Source of the DNA: Paenibacillus albidus
GTDB lineage: Bacteria; Bacillota; Bacilli; Paenibacillales; Paenibacillaceae
Direction of reading: 5' to 3'
DNA: 64,000 bases
NCBI RefSeq assembly: GCF_014644435.1
Contig: NZ_BMKR01000007.1
Coordinates: 124,001-188,000 of the forward strand
In this document: piece after piece, positions 26,436 through 35,925 of the stretch
How the letters are laid out: each line of letters begins with the position of its first letter
Numbering within the stretch: position 1 is the first letter of the stretch
Position numbers and translations under genes: made by a program
Notes under the pieces: model-generated
Database searches by the model: none
What the model was told of the DNA's origin: nothing
What the model saw: the letters and a program-made list of their open reading frames with translations, nothing else

Positions 26436-27913
26436 AGGCTGTTCCCCATATTGCGGATCAGGCGTCTACGCTTCTCCGGGTCCGGATCATGAACAATACG
26501 GCTGTCACCATCGAATACCAGGGTAGCCCGCCCTTTTCGTTGATACGGCGGCCAAGGCAGCTCCGGTGTTCCCGGATCTCCCCGGTGCGCAAAAGCCAGC
26601 CACGCCCCCTGCATGGCTTCCGACAGCCTAGTGATAGCCGGAGTGACCTCCACACCCAGCCGCTGCAACACGGACAGGTTATTAAATACATAGGCAATCT
26701 CTGCACCATGCACGGCTTTGCCGAGTAAAGGATGGCCCGGGGAGGTCCAGTCGAACCGGTACATCCAGACCGGTGCATGATCCAGCTGATTCTGGGCAAA
26801 GGAGACGGAGTTGATCCAGAAATAGAGGTCCGTCAGAATCTCAGCCTGTCCTTCCCAGGAAGCCGGATAATGCTGTGCGATGTCGGACAGATCCCCTGTC
26901 CCCATCAGCATCTCCAGCGCTTTCAGCGATTGTTCAAAATCCGCCTGTGGCGCTCCCTCCCGGAAGAAGAGGTTGCCTTCATCCCGATTGGTGCCGATCA
27001 GCAGCGGGATCCCCTTGGCCGATCCTCCCGCTACGGCTGCTGCCGGGTCCTCCGGCAGCGAAAGAGGCTCAATGACCGGCTGGAACAACATGCTCAGCGA
27101 GCCGCCGGTCAGCTTAAGCGTCATCCGCTCCGCCGCTTCCAGTATACGCTCCGCCGGAAGCGTGTTCAGCAGCCCGCGGTCACCGCCTGGGGAGACGCCA
27201 AGCTCGGCCAGCAGCGCTGCCGCGATCTCTTCGCCCTGCCGGGGCGGCAGCGTCTGTGCCGCTCCGCTCTGCATGATCGCCCCGGCGATCAAGCCCTCCG
27301 CCGCCGGCATCGCCAGCAGGGCAGCAATGCTCATGCTGCCTGCAGACTCGCCGAATACGGTCACGCGCTGCGGATCGCCGCCAAAAGCGCCGATATTGCC
27401 CCGCACCCATTGCAGTGCCGCAATCTGGTCAAGCAGGCCCTGGTTGGAAGCGAACCCTTCTCCAAGCTGGGACAAATGCAGAAACCCGAAGGGGCCAAGG
27501 CGATAATTGATGGAGACAACAATGACGTTGCCCCGGGCAACCAGGGAACTGCCATCAAACAGCGGCTGGCTCCCGGAGCCGGTCACAAAGGTACCTCCAT
27601 GAATCCAGACCATCACCGGCAGTCCTTCCCCGCCACCGGCAGGTGACCAGATATTCAGGTACAGGCAGTCTTCGGAGTGTTGCGGCCGGGTCCCGCCGAA
27701 CCTTGTGCCTCTGGAATCCGCAGGCTGATGGCTGACCGGCCCGAACTCGAACGCCTCCCTGACCGTACTCCAGCTTTCGGGGGGCTGGGGGGCGCGGAAA
27801 CGGAGAGCCCCTACCGGGGGAGCCGCAAAAGGAATGCCGCGCCAGACATTCACCCCGTTCTCCTGCCTTCCGGCGACTTTACCGTAAGCGGTTGTTATAA
27901 TCGGTCCTTCCAT
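26432..27913 (-). CDS. Type B carboxylesterase (PnbA-like)
   Basis: The 493-residue alpha/beta-hydrolase breaks carboxylic esters in the cytosol. It shows the entry block WRGIPFAAPPVGALRFRAPQ, the conserved EDCLYLNIW, the oxyanion loop WIHGGTFVTGSG, the nucleophile elbow FGESAGSMS (Ser near 190), the acid in GTNRDEGNLF and the His in AVHGAEIAYVF. There is no signal peptide. Three ATG codons lie close together; I chose 27913 because AAAGG sits nine bases upstream. It follows the AI-2E-type gene by 18 bases and overlaps dinB by four. Natural substrate is unknown. Confidence 0.85.
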   Translation of the reverse strand: MEGPIITTAYGKVAGRQENGVNVWRGIPFAAPPVGALRFRAPQPPESWSTVREAFEFGPVSHQPADSRGTRFGGTRPQHSEDCLYLNIWSPAGGGEGLPVMVWIHGGTFVTGSGSQPLFDGSSLVARGNVIVVSINYRLGPFGFLHLSQLGEGFASNQGLLDQIAALQWVRGNIGAFGGDPQRVTVFGESAGSMSIAALLAMPAAEGLIAGAIMQSGAAQTLPPRQGEEIAAALLAELGVSPGGDRGLLNTLPAERILEAAERMTLKLTGGSLSMLFQPVIEPLSLPEDPAAAVAGGSAKGIPLLIGTNRDEGNLFFREGAPQADFEQSLKALEMLMGTGDLSDIAQHYPASWEGQAEILTDLYFWINSVSFAQNQLDHAPVWMYRFDWTSPGHPLLGKAVHGAEIAYVFNNLSVLQRLGVEVTPAITRLSEAMQGAWLAFAHRGDPGTPELPWPPYQRKGRATLVFDGDSRIVHDPDPEKRRRLIRNMGNSL

Positions 27914-27931
27914 AACCATCATCCTTTCGTC

Positions 27932-29083
27932 TTATTCCTTGTTCTCGTCAATTTTGTACAGCCCCGAACGGAACTGGAACCACTGGAAGAGGTGGGTAAC
28001 GACCACCTTGAACACTGCATAACCCGGTACGGCGAGGATAATCCCGACCACGCCAAACATTTTGCCCGCGAACAAAATGACAAAAATAATCGTAATCGGG
28101 TGAACCTTCAGTGATTTACCCATAATTTGCGGAGAGATGAACTTGCCTTCAATCAGTTGGACAGCCGTCCAGACGATGATCATTTTGACCAGCATAAACG
28201 GCGATGTGACCAGGGCCACAATCAAAGCGGGAGTAATGGCAATCGCCGGACCAAGATAGGGAACCACCGCCGTACAGGCTGCGGCAATCGCCAGCACAAG
28301 CGAATATTGCAGGCCGATAATCAGGTAACCGACATAGAGCAGCGCCCCGATGCAGCAGCTGACAATGATCTGCCCCCGGATGTAGGAAGCCACTTTGCTG
28401 TTCATTTCCGACATCACCATCCGGGTCTGCGGCTGCAGGCTGTCAGGGATGAATTTTACGATAAAGTCAGGCAGCTTTTTACCGTCACGGAGCAGATAGA
28501 ACAGAATAAACGGAGTCGTCACAAGCGCCAGAATAATCTCCGTAATTGCCCCCACAACGTTGCCGACGCCATTTAAGGCATTGTTCAGAAAAGAGGTTGC
28601 CCACGTGGTAACCCGGCTCGTAATTTCAGTGAAGTCCATTCCCACATTCTGCTGAATTTGCCCGAATAGCTTACTGCCCGTCAGATCAATGAATTGTGCC
28701 TGAATCTGATCACTGTATTCCGGAAAATTATCGATCAGCTCCAGCAGCTGGCTGCGGATCATAGGGATGACTGTCAGCAATATGAGTGTAATAATGCCCG
28801 CGATCAGCAGAAATAGAATCACAATGCCATAAGTACGTTTCACTTTGCTTCTTCGCTCCAGCCGGTCCACCAGCGGATTCAGCAGATAATAAGCAATTCC
28901 CGACAACAGCAGCGGTGCCGCTACCGTGTGCAGCAATACGGAAAACGGCTTAAAAAGGAACGGCAGCTTGGAGAAAATGAGCACATTTACGCCAATCAGC
29001 ATTAAAACAAGTAAAAAAACAACAAATTTATTGTTCAGAAAAAATTTTCTGAATTTCTCGGGCCAAACCTGCAGCCTCTCCAT
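27932..29083 (-). CDS. AI-2E/PerM-family transporter
   Basis: The 383-residue membrane protein has about eight helices: two pairs near the N-terminus (FVVFLLVLMLIGVNVLIF, VAAPLLLSGIAYYLLNPLVD), a soluble loop with a long helix, then a second set with VVPYLGPAIAITPALIVAL and the C-terminal GVVGIILAVPGYAVFKV, family marks of the AI-2E exporter/PerM group. Members export autoinducer-2 or exchange Na+/H+; which one applies is not clear. GGGGG is seven bases before the ATG at 29083; the longer open frame has no ribosome site. It heads the four-gene unit running to the VOC gene. Confidence 0.85.
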   Translation of the reverse strand: MERLQVWPEKFRKFFLNNKFVVFLLVLMLIGVNVLIFSKLPFLFKPFSVLLHTVAAPLLLSGIAYYLLNPLVDRLERRSKVKRTYGIVILFLLIAGIITLILLTVIPMIRSQLLELIDNFPEYSDQIQAQFIDLTGSKLFGQIQQNVGMDFTEITSRVTTWATSFLNNALNGVGNVVGAITEIILALVTTPFILFYLLRDGKKLPDFIVKFIPDSLQPQTRMVMSEMNSKVASYIRGQIIVSCCIGALLYVGYLIIGLQYSLVLAIAAACTAVVPYLGPAIAITPALIVALVTSPFMLVKMIIVWTAVQLIEGKFISPQIMGKSLKVHPITIIFVILFAGKMFGVVGIILAVPGYAVFKVVVTHLFQWFQFRSGLYKIDENKE

Positions 29084-29240
29084 TAGGTATCCCCCTGACC
29101 TGTTCTGCTTGGATGATGTGATTTTTTGCACTTTTAAATAGCATAGTCAACGCGGGGGGCGTTAGTCAAATGAATACATACGAACCCTCCCTGCTTCCCA
29201 GGCAGACCTAAGCTTTCCCTCTATAATAATCCTCAGCTTC

Positions 29241-29287
29241 AGAAAAATAAACAGCCCGGGGGCCGAAGAATTTCGGTGCCGGGCTGT
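29241..29287 (-). terminator. Terminator of the uronate block
   Basis: Minus strand: ACAGCCCGG, CCGAA, loop ATTC, TTCGG, CCGGGCTGT, then TTATTTTTC. It ends the operon after the DUF2264 gene. Confidence 0.85.
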
Positions 29288-29301
29288 CTGTTAATAGGTA
29301 C

Positions 29302-31173
29302 TTATGAAAACACACGGTCAGAACGGTCGAGCGGGATATCGATCTTGTTACCGCCGGCTGTAGTGATGCTTATCTCGTGCTCGCCGATACTGAAATTTAA
29401 TTGCTCTGCCGGAGATAGAGGTTTCACCGCTCCCTGTCCCGGTTCCCCCAAAACGGCTGCAATCAGAAAATGGGTTCCGGGCTTAAGATTGGCCATTAAA
29501 GTAGGAATGACCGTACGCGGCTGAAGGACATTGGTGTTGGTACTCGGCCGAATGCATTCGGCCTTCGAATAACCCGACAGACTGCGAATCGCGCTCGTCC
29601 CAAGACTGCAGCTTGCCGTTATTCCCGTTCCTTCCGTATCCCTGTCCTCTTGCAGATCCGCTTCCAGGCCCAGCGCAAATCCGCCTTCTGCGGCCTCGAG
29701 GGCCCTTGCGGTATGTATCCGGTGAATACGGATATGCCAGGGAAGTCCGGCAATAATCCAGCTCTGGATCTCGACATCGGACCAAGGCTTCCATTTGGAG
29801 AACAGCACATTGTCCTCAATCTGCGAGACTTCGTTCTGCCTCCGTACCCGGTACAGATTGTCGCCGGCCTCACTGAGCGCCAGCATAGAATCAAAGGCGC
29901 CTTGACCGATGCCCCATTCCGATCGCGGAACACTGAACCCAAAAGCCGTCGAATAAGCAAACTTCTCATATTTGGCCGAGGTATGCGTGTGGTCATTGGT
30001 TCCTAAATGCCCGCTGTTGAACGCAGCGACATGTCCGGAACCGCTGTCCCGGCAGAACACCAGATGCGCCGGCTTTTGGACAGCCAGCTCCGGCAGCTGC
30101 GGGAGCGGCAGCTCTTCCGACTGCCAGAAGGGATGCTCCGCCGGCAGGGCCAACGGCAAAAATGACTTGAGCGCCCAATAAGGCGATCCGGGCGAATTAT
30201 AGTTCTCGGCCATAACCAGGTTCGGATAGGCATACCCGATCGTCAGCAGACCACCGTCATCCACAATGCCCTGGCGGAACCACCAACGCAAATTACGCAG
30301 CACCAGACCTTTCAGCACGCCCGGGGACAACACATCCACCTCGGCATAGGCAAGCGCTCCCCAGAACGCAGACTGGGCGAACCGGTACGCCAGACTCCGG
30401 CCATAAGGAAGTGCGGAACCGTCAGGTGCGAACCACTGCAGGAATTCTCCGGCGAACACCCCCGCCCGATCCTTGAACAAGCGGGCACGTTCAGGGTCTT
30501 CATCCCCCAGAAGCCGGGCATACAGCAGCCCATAATAATGAAAAGCAAAAGGCACATAATAATCCGCATGTCCGCCAACACCGTCGCTGTACCAGCCTTC
30601 GGTCAAATAGAAATCGTCAATGCGCTTCAGATTATTCTCCAGCTGTTCCGCGTCATATTCAAGCCCCGCTTTGCGGAAGCCCATATTGACCAGGATGTTA
30701 AAAAACAGCCAGTTGCAGTCATAACAGGGATGCCCATTGATTTGATTCAGCCACCGGTACAGATTGGAGCGTTCCCGCTCGTTCAGCGGACCCCAAATCC
30801 GTTCCGGGATCAGCGACAGGGCAAAACCAAAGGCCGCCATCTCCACAAGCCGCTGGTCATAATCCCCGACCTCGCCCCAGTATTCCTTATGTTCAGGATC
30901 GGTTCCATTCCGGATGCCCTCCAGGCACAGCTCCCAGAATTGATCCTCACCGTCTCCGGCCAGCAAGGGCACTACACCCCAAAGCACCCGGGAGAACCCT
31001 TCCATCTCGGCAACCGCAGGCCCGTAATGCACTCCGGTAATCCCCAGCTTCAGCCGGGCCCGTCCTTCGCTGTAATACGGTTTGAGCGGATATACAAGCT
31101 GTCTTACGGCCTCTTGCACATCCTCTTTGGTGATTAGCGGATTGGCCGCAATGGCCCCCCGATGGTTGCTCAT
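29302..31173 (-). CDS. DUF2264 protein, likely glycan-processing
   Basis: The 623-residue protein starts with an (alpha/alpha)-toroid-like DUF2264 domain (about 10-375), recognisable from GPAVAEMEGFSRVLWGVVPL, GDYDQRLVEMAAFGFAL, NWLFFNILVNMGFRKAG and the aromatic, Asp-rich GGHADYYVPFAFHYYGLLYA. A beta-rich tail follows. It has no signal peptide. The biochemical role is not established; relatives occur in clusters for rhamnogalacturonan and other uronate glycans. I placed the start at the ATG at 31173, eight bases after AGGAG; a GTG three codons earlier overlaps the ribosome site. It is last in the block, 74 bases after the GH88 gene. Confidence 0.85.
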   Translation of the reverse strand: MSNHRGAIAANPLITKEDVQEAVRQLVYPLKPYYSEGRARLKLGITGVHYGPAVAEMEGFSRVLWGVVPLLAGDGEDQFWELCLEGIRNGTDPEHKEYWGEVGDYDQRLVEMAAFGFALSLIPERIWGPLNERERSNLYRWLNQINGHPCYDCNWLFFNILVNMGFRKAGLEYDAEQLENNLKRIDDFYLTEGWYSDGVGGHADYYVPFAFHYYGLLYARLLGDEDPERARLFKDRAGVFAGEFLQWFAPDGSALPYGRSLAYRFAQSAFWGALAYAEVDVLSPGVLKGLVLRNLRWWFRQGIVDDGGLLTIGYAYPNLVMAENYNSPGSPYWALKSFLPLALPAEHPFWQSEELPLPQLPELAVQKPAHLVFCRDSGSGHVAAFNSGHLGTNDHTHTSAKYEKFAYSTAFGFSVPRSEWGIGQGAFDSMLALSEAGDNLYRVRRQNEVSQIEDNVLFSKWKPWSDVEIQSWIIAGLPWHIRIHRIHTARALEAAEGGFALGLEADLQEDRDTEGTGITASCSLGTSAIRSLSGYSKAECIRPSTNTNVLQPRTVIPTLMANLKPGTHFLIAAVLGEPGQGAVKPLSPAEQLNFSIGEHEISITTAGGNKIDIPLDRSDRVFS

Positions 31174-31247
31174 CGATATCACTCCTGTAGTGGCAGAGGG
31201 TTACTCCGCCGGATTGAATTACGCTCTATAGTCACTATGGATTTAAG

Positions 31248-32384
31248 CTATTCCCAGTAAAAAGGCCCCTTGCCTTTCAGACGGGCCAATCCTTCGACAT
31301 AAAAGAAGTCCCCGTAGATGAGCGGCACATCGATGTTCTGGCCGGCCGGATAGTTGCTGGTGCCGGAACGGATCAGCCCTTCTTCGTCATCATTGTCCCA
31401 GGTGCCGTAGCCTCTGTAGAGCGATTCCAGCATACGGACGGCAGGTTCCCGGTAGACGGAGCCTTCAACGCCGCCTATCTTGTCTGCCAGCAGCAACAGG
31501 CCGCTGGCCGCACAAGCTCCGGCTGACGAGTCGCGTAGCTGCCGCGAGTCGTCTGGAGCGCGGAAGTCCCACTGCGGCACATGATCCTCGGGCAGACGGG
31601 CAAGGAAGAAATGCGCTACCTGCTGCGCCGTGTGGAGATACTCCACCCTGCCGGTGTGATGGTAAGCCAGGGTCAGGCCGTAAATCGCCCATGCTGTTCC
31701 ACGTGACCAGGCCGAATCGGCCGCATAACCCTGGCCGCCGATACCCTCGATGAACGCTCCGGTGTCCGGGTCAAACCGGACAATATGGTAGACCGACCCG
31801 TCCGGGCGGATGAAATGCTTCACCACAGTATCCATATGGGCTTCGGCAATATGGCGGTAACGCGGATCACCGCTGACCCCGGACGCCCAGAACAGCAGCG
31901 GCATATTCATGGCACAATCGATGATCGCATATCCTCTGTTGTCTTCGCCCTCATACCAGGGATTCCAGGCTCTGATGAAGTTGCCTTTCAGATTAAAGCG
32001 GGCCGCAAGATAATTCGCCGCCTTAAGCGCACGCACTCTGGACACCTCATGGCCGAGCAGCTTATAGGAAGCTACGCTGGTTAAAGTCCACATGAAGCCC
32101 AGATCATGGTCCAGCCGCACATACTCGTCCAGCACGGCATCCAGCCGCTGCTCACATGCCTCGGCGATGCTTCTCAGGGATTCATCGCGGCTCTCATTGT
32201 AGAGCAGCCACAGCTGGCCCGGCCAGAACCCGGCCGTCCACCAAAAGGGCTGCTCCAGTACATATTTTCCGCCTTGGCTGGCATGGGGAAATTCCGCACC
32301 AATCCTCAGGCTGTTGCGCTTTGTTTTATCCAGAGCACGGCTCCATGCTTCTTCTACCCATTCCAGCTTCATTTCTGCTGTCAT
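31248..32384 (-). CDS. GH88 unsaturated glucuronyl hydrolase
   Basis: The 378-residue cytosolic enzyme removes the 4,5-unsaturated uronic acid that a lyase leaves at the non-reducing end of an oligosaccharide. It is a six-hairpin (alpha/alpha) barrel; Asp94 (DHDLGFMW) and Asp156 (GYAIIDCAMNMPLL) match Asp88 and Asp149, the catalytic pair of the Bacillus sp. GL1 enzyme, and the length (377 there) is the same. WWTAGFWPGQLWLLY and SAWSRGTAWAIYGLTLAY are further family blocks. Its neighbour upstream is a heparinase II/III-like lyase, which would make its substrate. The 101-base gap before it may hold an internal promoter. Confidence 0.9.
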   Translation of the reverse strand: MTAEMKLEWVEEAWSRALDKTKRNSLRIGAEFPHASQGGKYVLEQPFWWTAGFWPGQLWLLYNESRDESLRSIAEACEQRLDAVLDEYVRLDHDLGFMWTLTSVASYKLLGHEVSRVRALKAANYLAARFNLKGNFIRAWNPWYEGEDNRGYAIIDCAMNMPLLFWASGVSGDPRYRHIAEAHMDTVVKHFIRPDGSVYHIVRFDPDTGAFIEGIGGQGYAADSAWSRGTAWAIYGLTLAYHHTGRVEYLHTAQQVAHFFLARLPEDHVPQWDFRAPDDSRQLRDSSAGACAASGLLLLADKIGGVEGSVYREPAVRMLESLYRGYGTWDNDDEEGLIRSGTSNYPAGQNIDVPLIYGDFFYVEGLARLKGKGPFYWE

Positions 32385-32485
32385 CTATAGCCACCGCCAT
32401 TCTTCAAATATAATGAAAAGCCATATAGGTTGAGCAAAAGAAATGCCCCATCCGCATAAGAGAACTATGGTGAATGTTTGGACTT

Positions 32486-34288
32486 CTAGGATAACGAGAA
32501 TTGAAATTCAAAAGTATACCGCACGGATTCAGCACAGGCTCTAGCCTGAAAATCCACGCCATACCAGGTCTTCTTGGCCCCGTAGTGATCACTGAAGGTA
32601 TGCTCGGAGATTTCCGGCTGGAGCAGGCCTTCATCATATATAATCTGCAGATCCCGCCCATCCGGGCCTTTCAGTACAACCATTCCCTCCCCCGGAACAG
32701 CAGGACACAACGTGACTATACGCTCAACCAGCTTGCCCGGAGCCTCCTTAAAGGAGAACTCATCGCTCAGCGTCAGGGATACCGGACCCTCCTTATGCCA
32801 CTCGAAGGAACGGGTGAACCGCTCCAGTCCGCTGTACCTATAAGCCTGCGTGAGATCCAGCTGCAGTACATCCTTCTCCTTGCCCGCGGAAGCTTCCAGA
32901 ACTACGGCATAAGCCTCTGGCCCCGCTGTCTGGAATTGGCCGTCTATGATGGGGACGGAATGACCTTGGGAGCCATTGCAATCGTAAGAGTACCTCATCG
33001 CCCCAAAGTATCCCGCTGTATACTCTCCGCTTCCCAGATCGGAGACATAGGCGTTTCCGTCAGCGGCAATAATGAACTGTCCCAGATCATTATGATTGTG
33101 CGGCTCATCGTTATGGCCGCCCTTGGCCGCGAACCCGAACGTGCTGTTCCCTTGACGGCAGCGGGACAAAAGCCACTGTGCATCAGGCAGATAATAGCTG
33201 TCCATTGCCCATTCTGTGTGTGCTTGCTTCGTATCCTTCCAGAGCAAATTGCGCAGGGCCGGAGCCCACCGGCTGCAATGATCCTCCGTATAGGCTGCGC
33301 GCAGCGATACCGGAGGGGCTTCCACTTCCGGAAATCTGGCAGCAACATAATGACTCAGTCCCAGATACACCTGCCCAACCGGCTGGGAATCGGAGAAGTT
33401 GGCCACCAGTTCGCCGCCCAGAAAACAGGTCTGTTGAAACTTGGCAATGTTCCTGACCTTCTCCTCCCGAAACCAGCTGATCCGGCCCCGGCTGCGCTTA
33501 TCCGCCAGATCCGCATAATAGACAAAGTAACCGAAGCCGTAATTCCAGTATCCGAGCCCCTCCAGGCAAGCCCCGTCTTCGCCGAAGCCTTTAAGATAAT
33601 AACCCAGACTGCGCTCCACCTTCAGCAGAATATCGGCAAGCTGCGAGGGTTCGCTGGCCAGAAGCAGTGCTGCACAGCCGATCGAGCCTGCACACACGGC
33701 CGACCAGTTATGCTCGGCCGTCTCCCAGAAGTAGGGACCTCCGGTCAGATAAGGCTCGAACAGCCGCTTGCCGACTTCCTGCCTGATCCGAAGCCGCAGC
33801 AAAGGCGGCAGACGTTCTCCCAGGAGACAATGAATTTCACTAAGTGCAAACCCGGTCTCCGCCGAGAACAAATCAATGGTCCCGGCAATTCCCGATTCCC
33901 CCAAATGTGCCGGAAGACACCAGGTGTACTCGTTGCATATAGCCCACAGGATTTCTTGAAGCCGTTCAACAGGTTCTGCTTCCGCTGGCTCCAGCAAAGC
34001 GAGAAAGACATAGGTATTCAGCATTCTTCTGCGTTCAAAATAAACACGCTCATATTCCAGCCTTGATCCGGTGCGGCCGAAGATGGAGAACAGCGCATAG
34101 GTAAGCTCAGGAACTGGCTGGGTCCGCAGCCTTTCCCCTTCTGCCCGTATCTCCGCCACCTCTTCCGCGTAGAGCGGAGATTCCCGCACCTTGCGCCAGA
34201 AGCCCTCCTGATCCCCATCCGGATAATACAGCCGCAGATCCGCCGGTTCCATTCCGGAGATGATGGCCAGCAACGTTGTCTTGTCCAT
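32486..34288 (-). CDS. Heparinase II/III-family polysaccharide lyase-like protein
   Basis: The 600-residue protein has an N-terminal alpha-toroid (about 60-330) and a C-terminal beta-sandwich (from about 380) as in heparinase II, alginate and other uronate lyases. The active-site patch GGHNDEPHNHNDLGQF at 390-405 and GSQGHSVPIIDGQFQ are the family hallmarks, and the His/Asn/Tyr residues needed for beta-elimination (AEHNW, YWNYG) are present. No signal peptide is seen, so it would act on imported oligosaccharides. The substrate (glycosaminoglycan, alginate or another uronate) is not known. GGAAGG is six bases before the ATG; it follows the regulator gene by 29 bases. Confidence 0.82.
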   Translation of the reverse strand: MDKTTLLAIISGMEPADLRLYYPDGDQEGFWRKVRESPLYAEEVAEIRAEGERLRTQPVPELTYALFSIFGRTGSRLEYERVYFERRRMLNTYVFLALLEPAEAEPVERLQEILWAICNEYTWCLPAHLGESGIAGTIDLFSAETGFALSEIHCLLGERLPPLLRLRIRQEVGKRLFEPYLTGGPYFWETAEHNWSAVCAGSIGCAALLLASEPSQLADILLKVERSLGYYLKGFGEDGACLEGLGYWNYGFGYFVYYADLADKRSRGRISWFREEKVRNIAKFQQTCFLGGELVANFSDSQPVGQVYLGLSHYVAARFPEVEAPPVSLRAAYTEDHCSRWAPALRNLLWKDTKQAHTEWAMDSYYLPDAQWLLSRCRQGNSTFGFAAKGGHNDEPHNHNDLGQFIIAADGNAYVSDLGSGEYTAGYFGAMRYSYDCNGSQGHSVPIIDGQFQTAGPEAYAVVLEASAGKEKDVLQLDLTQAYRYSGLERFTRSFEWHKEGPVSLTLSDEFSFKEAPGKLVERIVTLCPAVPGEGMVVLKGPDGRDLQIIYDEGLLQPEISEHTFSDHYGAKKTWYGVDFQARACAESVRYTFEFQFSLS

Positions 34289-34317
34289 GATAAGCCTTCC
34301 TTCCAGGCAAGCAGAGC

Positions 34318-35925
34318 CTATCCCCGGTACTCTGCCGGAGTCACACCTGCATGCGTCTTGAATGTCTTAATGAAATAGCTTTGATTGTCATACCCCAGCT
34401 GCTCACAGATTTCCCCAACCGTACAAGGTGTTCCATCCAGCAATTCCTTGGCCCGTTCCATTTTGAGTCTCGTTACGTATTCAATAAAGGTGCTCCCGGT
34501 TTCCTTCTTGAACAGTCTGCTGAAATAGCTTGCATTCAAATGCAGGTGATCTGCCACTTCGTCCAGACTGATCCGTGATCCCAGCCGCAACGAGACATAC
34601 TGGCAGGCTTCCGTCACCTCCGCCCGTTTGCTGGCCCCGGCACCCGCGCCTTTGGCCGCCGCTGCCGACTCCAGATGTTTGTTCAGCCATTCCTGCAATG
34701 CCGGCAGCGAATCCAGCTCAACGATCTCCTTATGCAGCGTATCAGCCGAATAAGCGGGTCTTACCGACTGCAGCGAATGCAGCTTCAGCTTCAGGTCAAG
34801 CAGCAGCTTGAGCGTCCAGTCCTTGACCATTTCGGGCGGATATTTGTCCCGCCGGATCAGTGCAACCCATTTCTCCGAGACTTCGCGCGCCAGGGCGGGA
34901 TGGCGGCCGAGCAGGACCTCCCTAAGCTCGCTGCTGGCCTGGTCATAATAAGCGAACAGACTGGGGCTTCCGGCCTCGCTCACCACCGGTTTGCTCCTCA
35001 CAATTTCTCCCTGCTGGAGATAAAAACGTTGTTCCCCGCCGCCCAGCAAATGGTTCAGCTGCTGCTTCAGGCGCTCCGGCGAATCGCAGCCTTCACCGAT
35101 GATGAACGACATGTGAAGCTTGAGCACCTTGAACAGCGTAGACTGGATAAGCTTCAGGCTGTCTGCCGCTTCGGCATAAATATTATATTTGAGGCCAGGC
35201 TTATAAGAGAACAGCAGAAAGGAGTCCTGGGCGGTGTACCCCACATGCAGGGCCCGTGGTTTCAGACCGTCCAGGACCTCATTCATTACATTGCTGATGG
35301 CAAAATGCAAGGTCTGATCGGAAGAGAAGCGGTATTTCACTTGATGGTAATCCTCCAGATAGACCATCACGGGCAGGCAGGCCTCCCCTCCGGCAAACAG
35401 CCCGTATTCCGCCGCCTCGCTGCGCCATTTCTCGGGAGAGAGCAGCGGCTGGTGGATAAAGTTCTTGATGTTCTGTTCCTTGCGCAGCTCCCGCGACTCG
35501 ACCACCAGGTGTTTCATCCGCGTGTTCTCCCAGCCGGCCCGTGTTTCCTCATCCAGCGTCTCCTTGAACCGGCACAGCAGCTGCACCAGGTCTTCCGGGT
35601 CCAGCGCATCCTTCAGGAGATAGTCCTGGACATTCAGCCGCATGGCGGCCTGGGCATATTGAAATTCATTGTGGCAGGATAAAATCGCAATTCGTACACA
35701 AGGTTTCTGCTCCTTGATTCTTGCAGATAGCTCAAGCCCGTTCATACGCGGCATCCCGATATCCGTAATCAGAATATCCGGCATTTCCTGCTGTGCATGC
35801 TCCCAGGCGCTGTGCCCGTTCTCATGGGTCCCCATCAAGCGGAAGCCCAGCGTCTCCCACTGAATGGCGCCAGACAACAGCTCAAGAACCGGATAATCAT
35901 CGTCCACCAGCATGACACTATACAT
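34318..35925 (-). CDS. YesN-type response regulator with AraC DNA-binding domain
   Basis: The 535-residue regulator has a receiver domain (1-120) with phosphoacceptor Asp55 in ILITDIGMPRMNG and Lys in DYLLKDA, a middle region of unknown fold, and a C-terminal AraC pair of helix-turn-helix motifs (SLDEVADHLHLNASYFSRLF, VGEICEQLGYDNQSYFIKTF). It should activate the surrounding catabolic genes when phosphorylated by the adjacent kinase. The start at 35925 follows GGAGG by nine bases and overlaps the kinase stop by eight; the open frame extends 30 codons further inside the kinase gene without support. Confidence 0.92.
   Translation of the reverse strand: MYSVMLVDDDYPVLELLSGAIQWETLGFRLMGTHENGHSAWEHAQQEMPDILITDIGMPRMNGLELSARIKEQKPCVRIAILSCHNEFQYAQAAMRLNVQDYLLKDALDPEDLVQLLCRFKETLDEETRAGWENTRMKHLVVESRELRKEQNIKNFIHQPLLSPEKWRSEAAEYGLFAGGEACLPVMVYLEDYHQVKYRFSSDQTLHFAISNVMNEVLDGLKPRALHVGYTAQDSFLLFSYKPGLKYNIYAEAADSLKLIQSTLFKVLKLHMSFIIGEGCDSPERLKQQLNHLLGGGEQRFYLQQGEIVRSKPVVSEAGSPSLFAYYDQASSELREVLLGRHPALAREVSEKWVALIRRDKYPPEMVKDWTLKLLLDLKLKLHSLQSVRPAYSADTLHKEIVELDSLPALQEWLNKHLESAAAAKGAGAGASKRAEVTEACQYVSLRLGSRISLDEVADHLHLNASYFSRLFKKETGSTFIEYVTRLKMERAKELLDGTPCTVGEICEQLGYDNQSYFIKTFKTHAGVTPAEYRG

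Noticed and set aside
32501..34066. A 521-residue open frame on the plus strand opposite the heparinase-like gene
   Set aside because: It mirrors a well-supported lyase gene, has no ribosome site, and its translation shows no known domain; long antisense frames are common in this G+C range.
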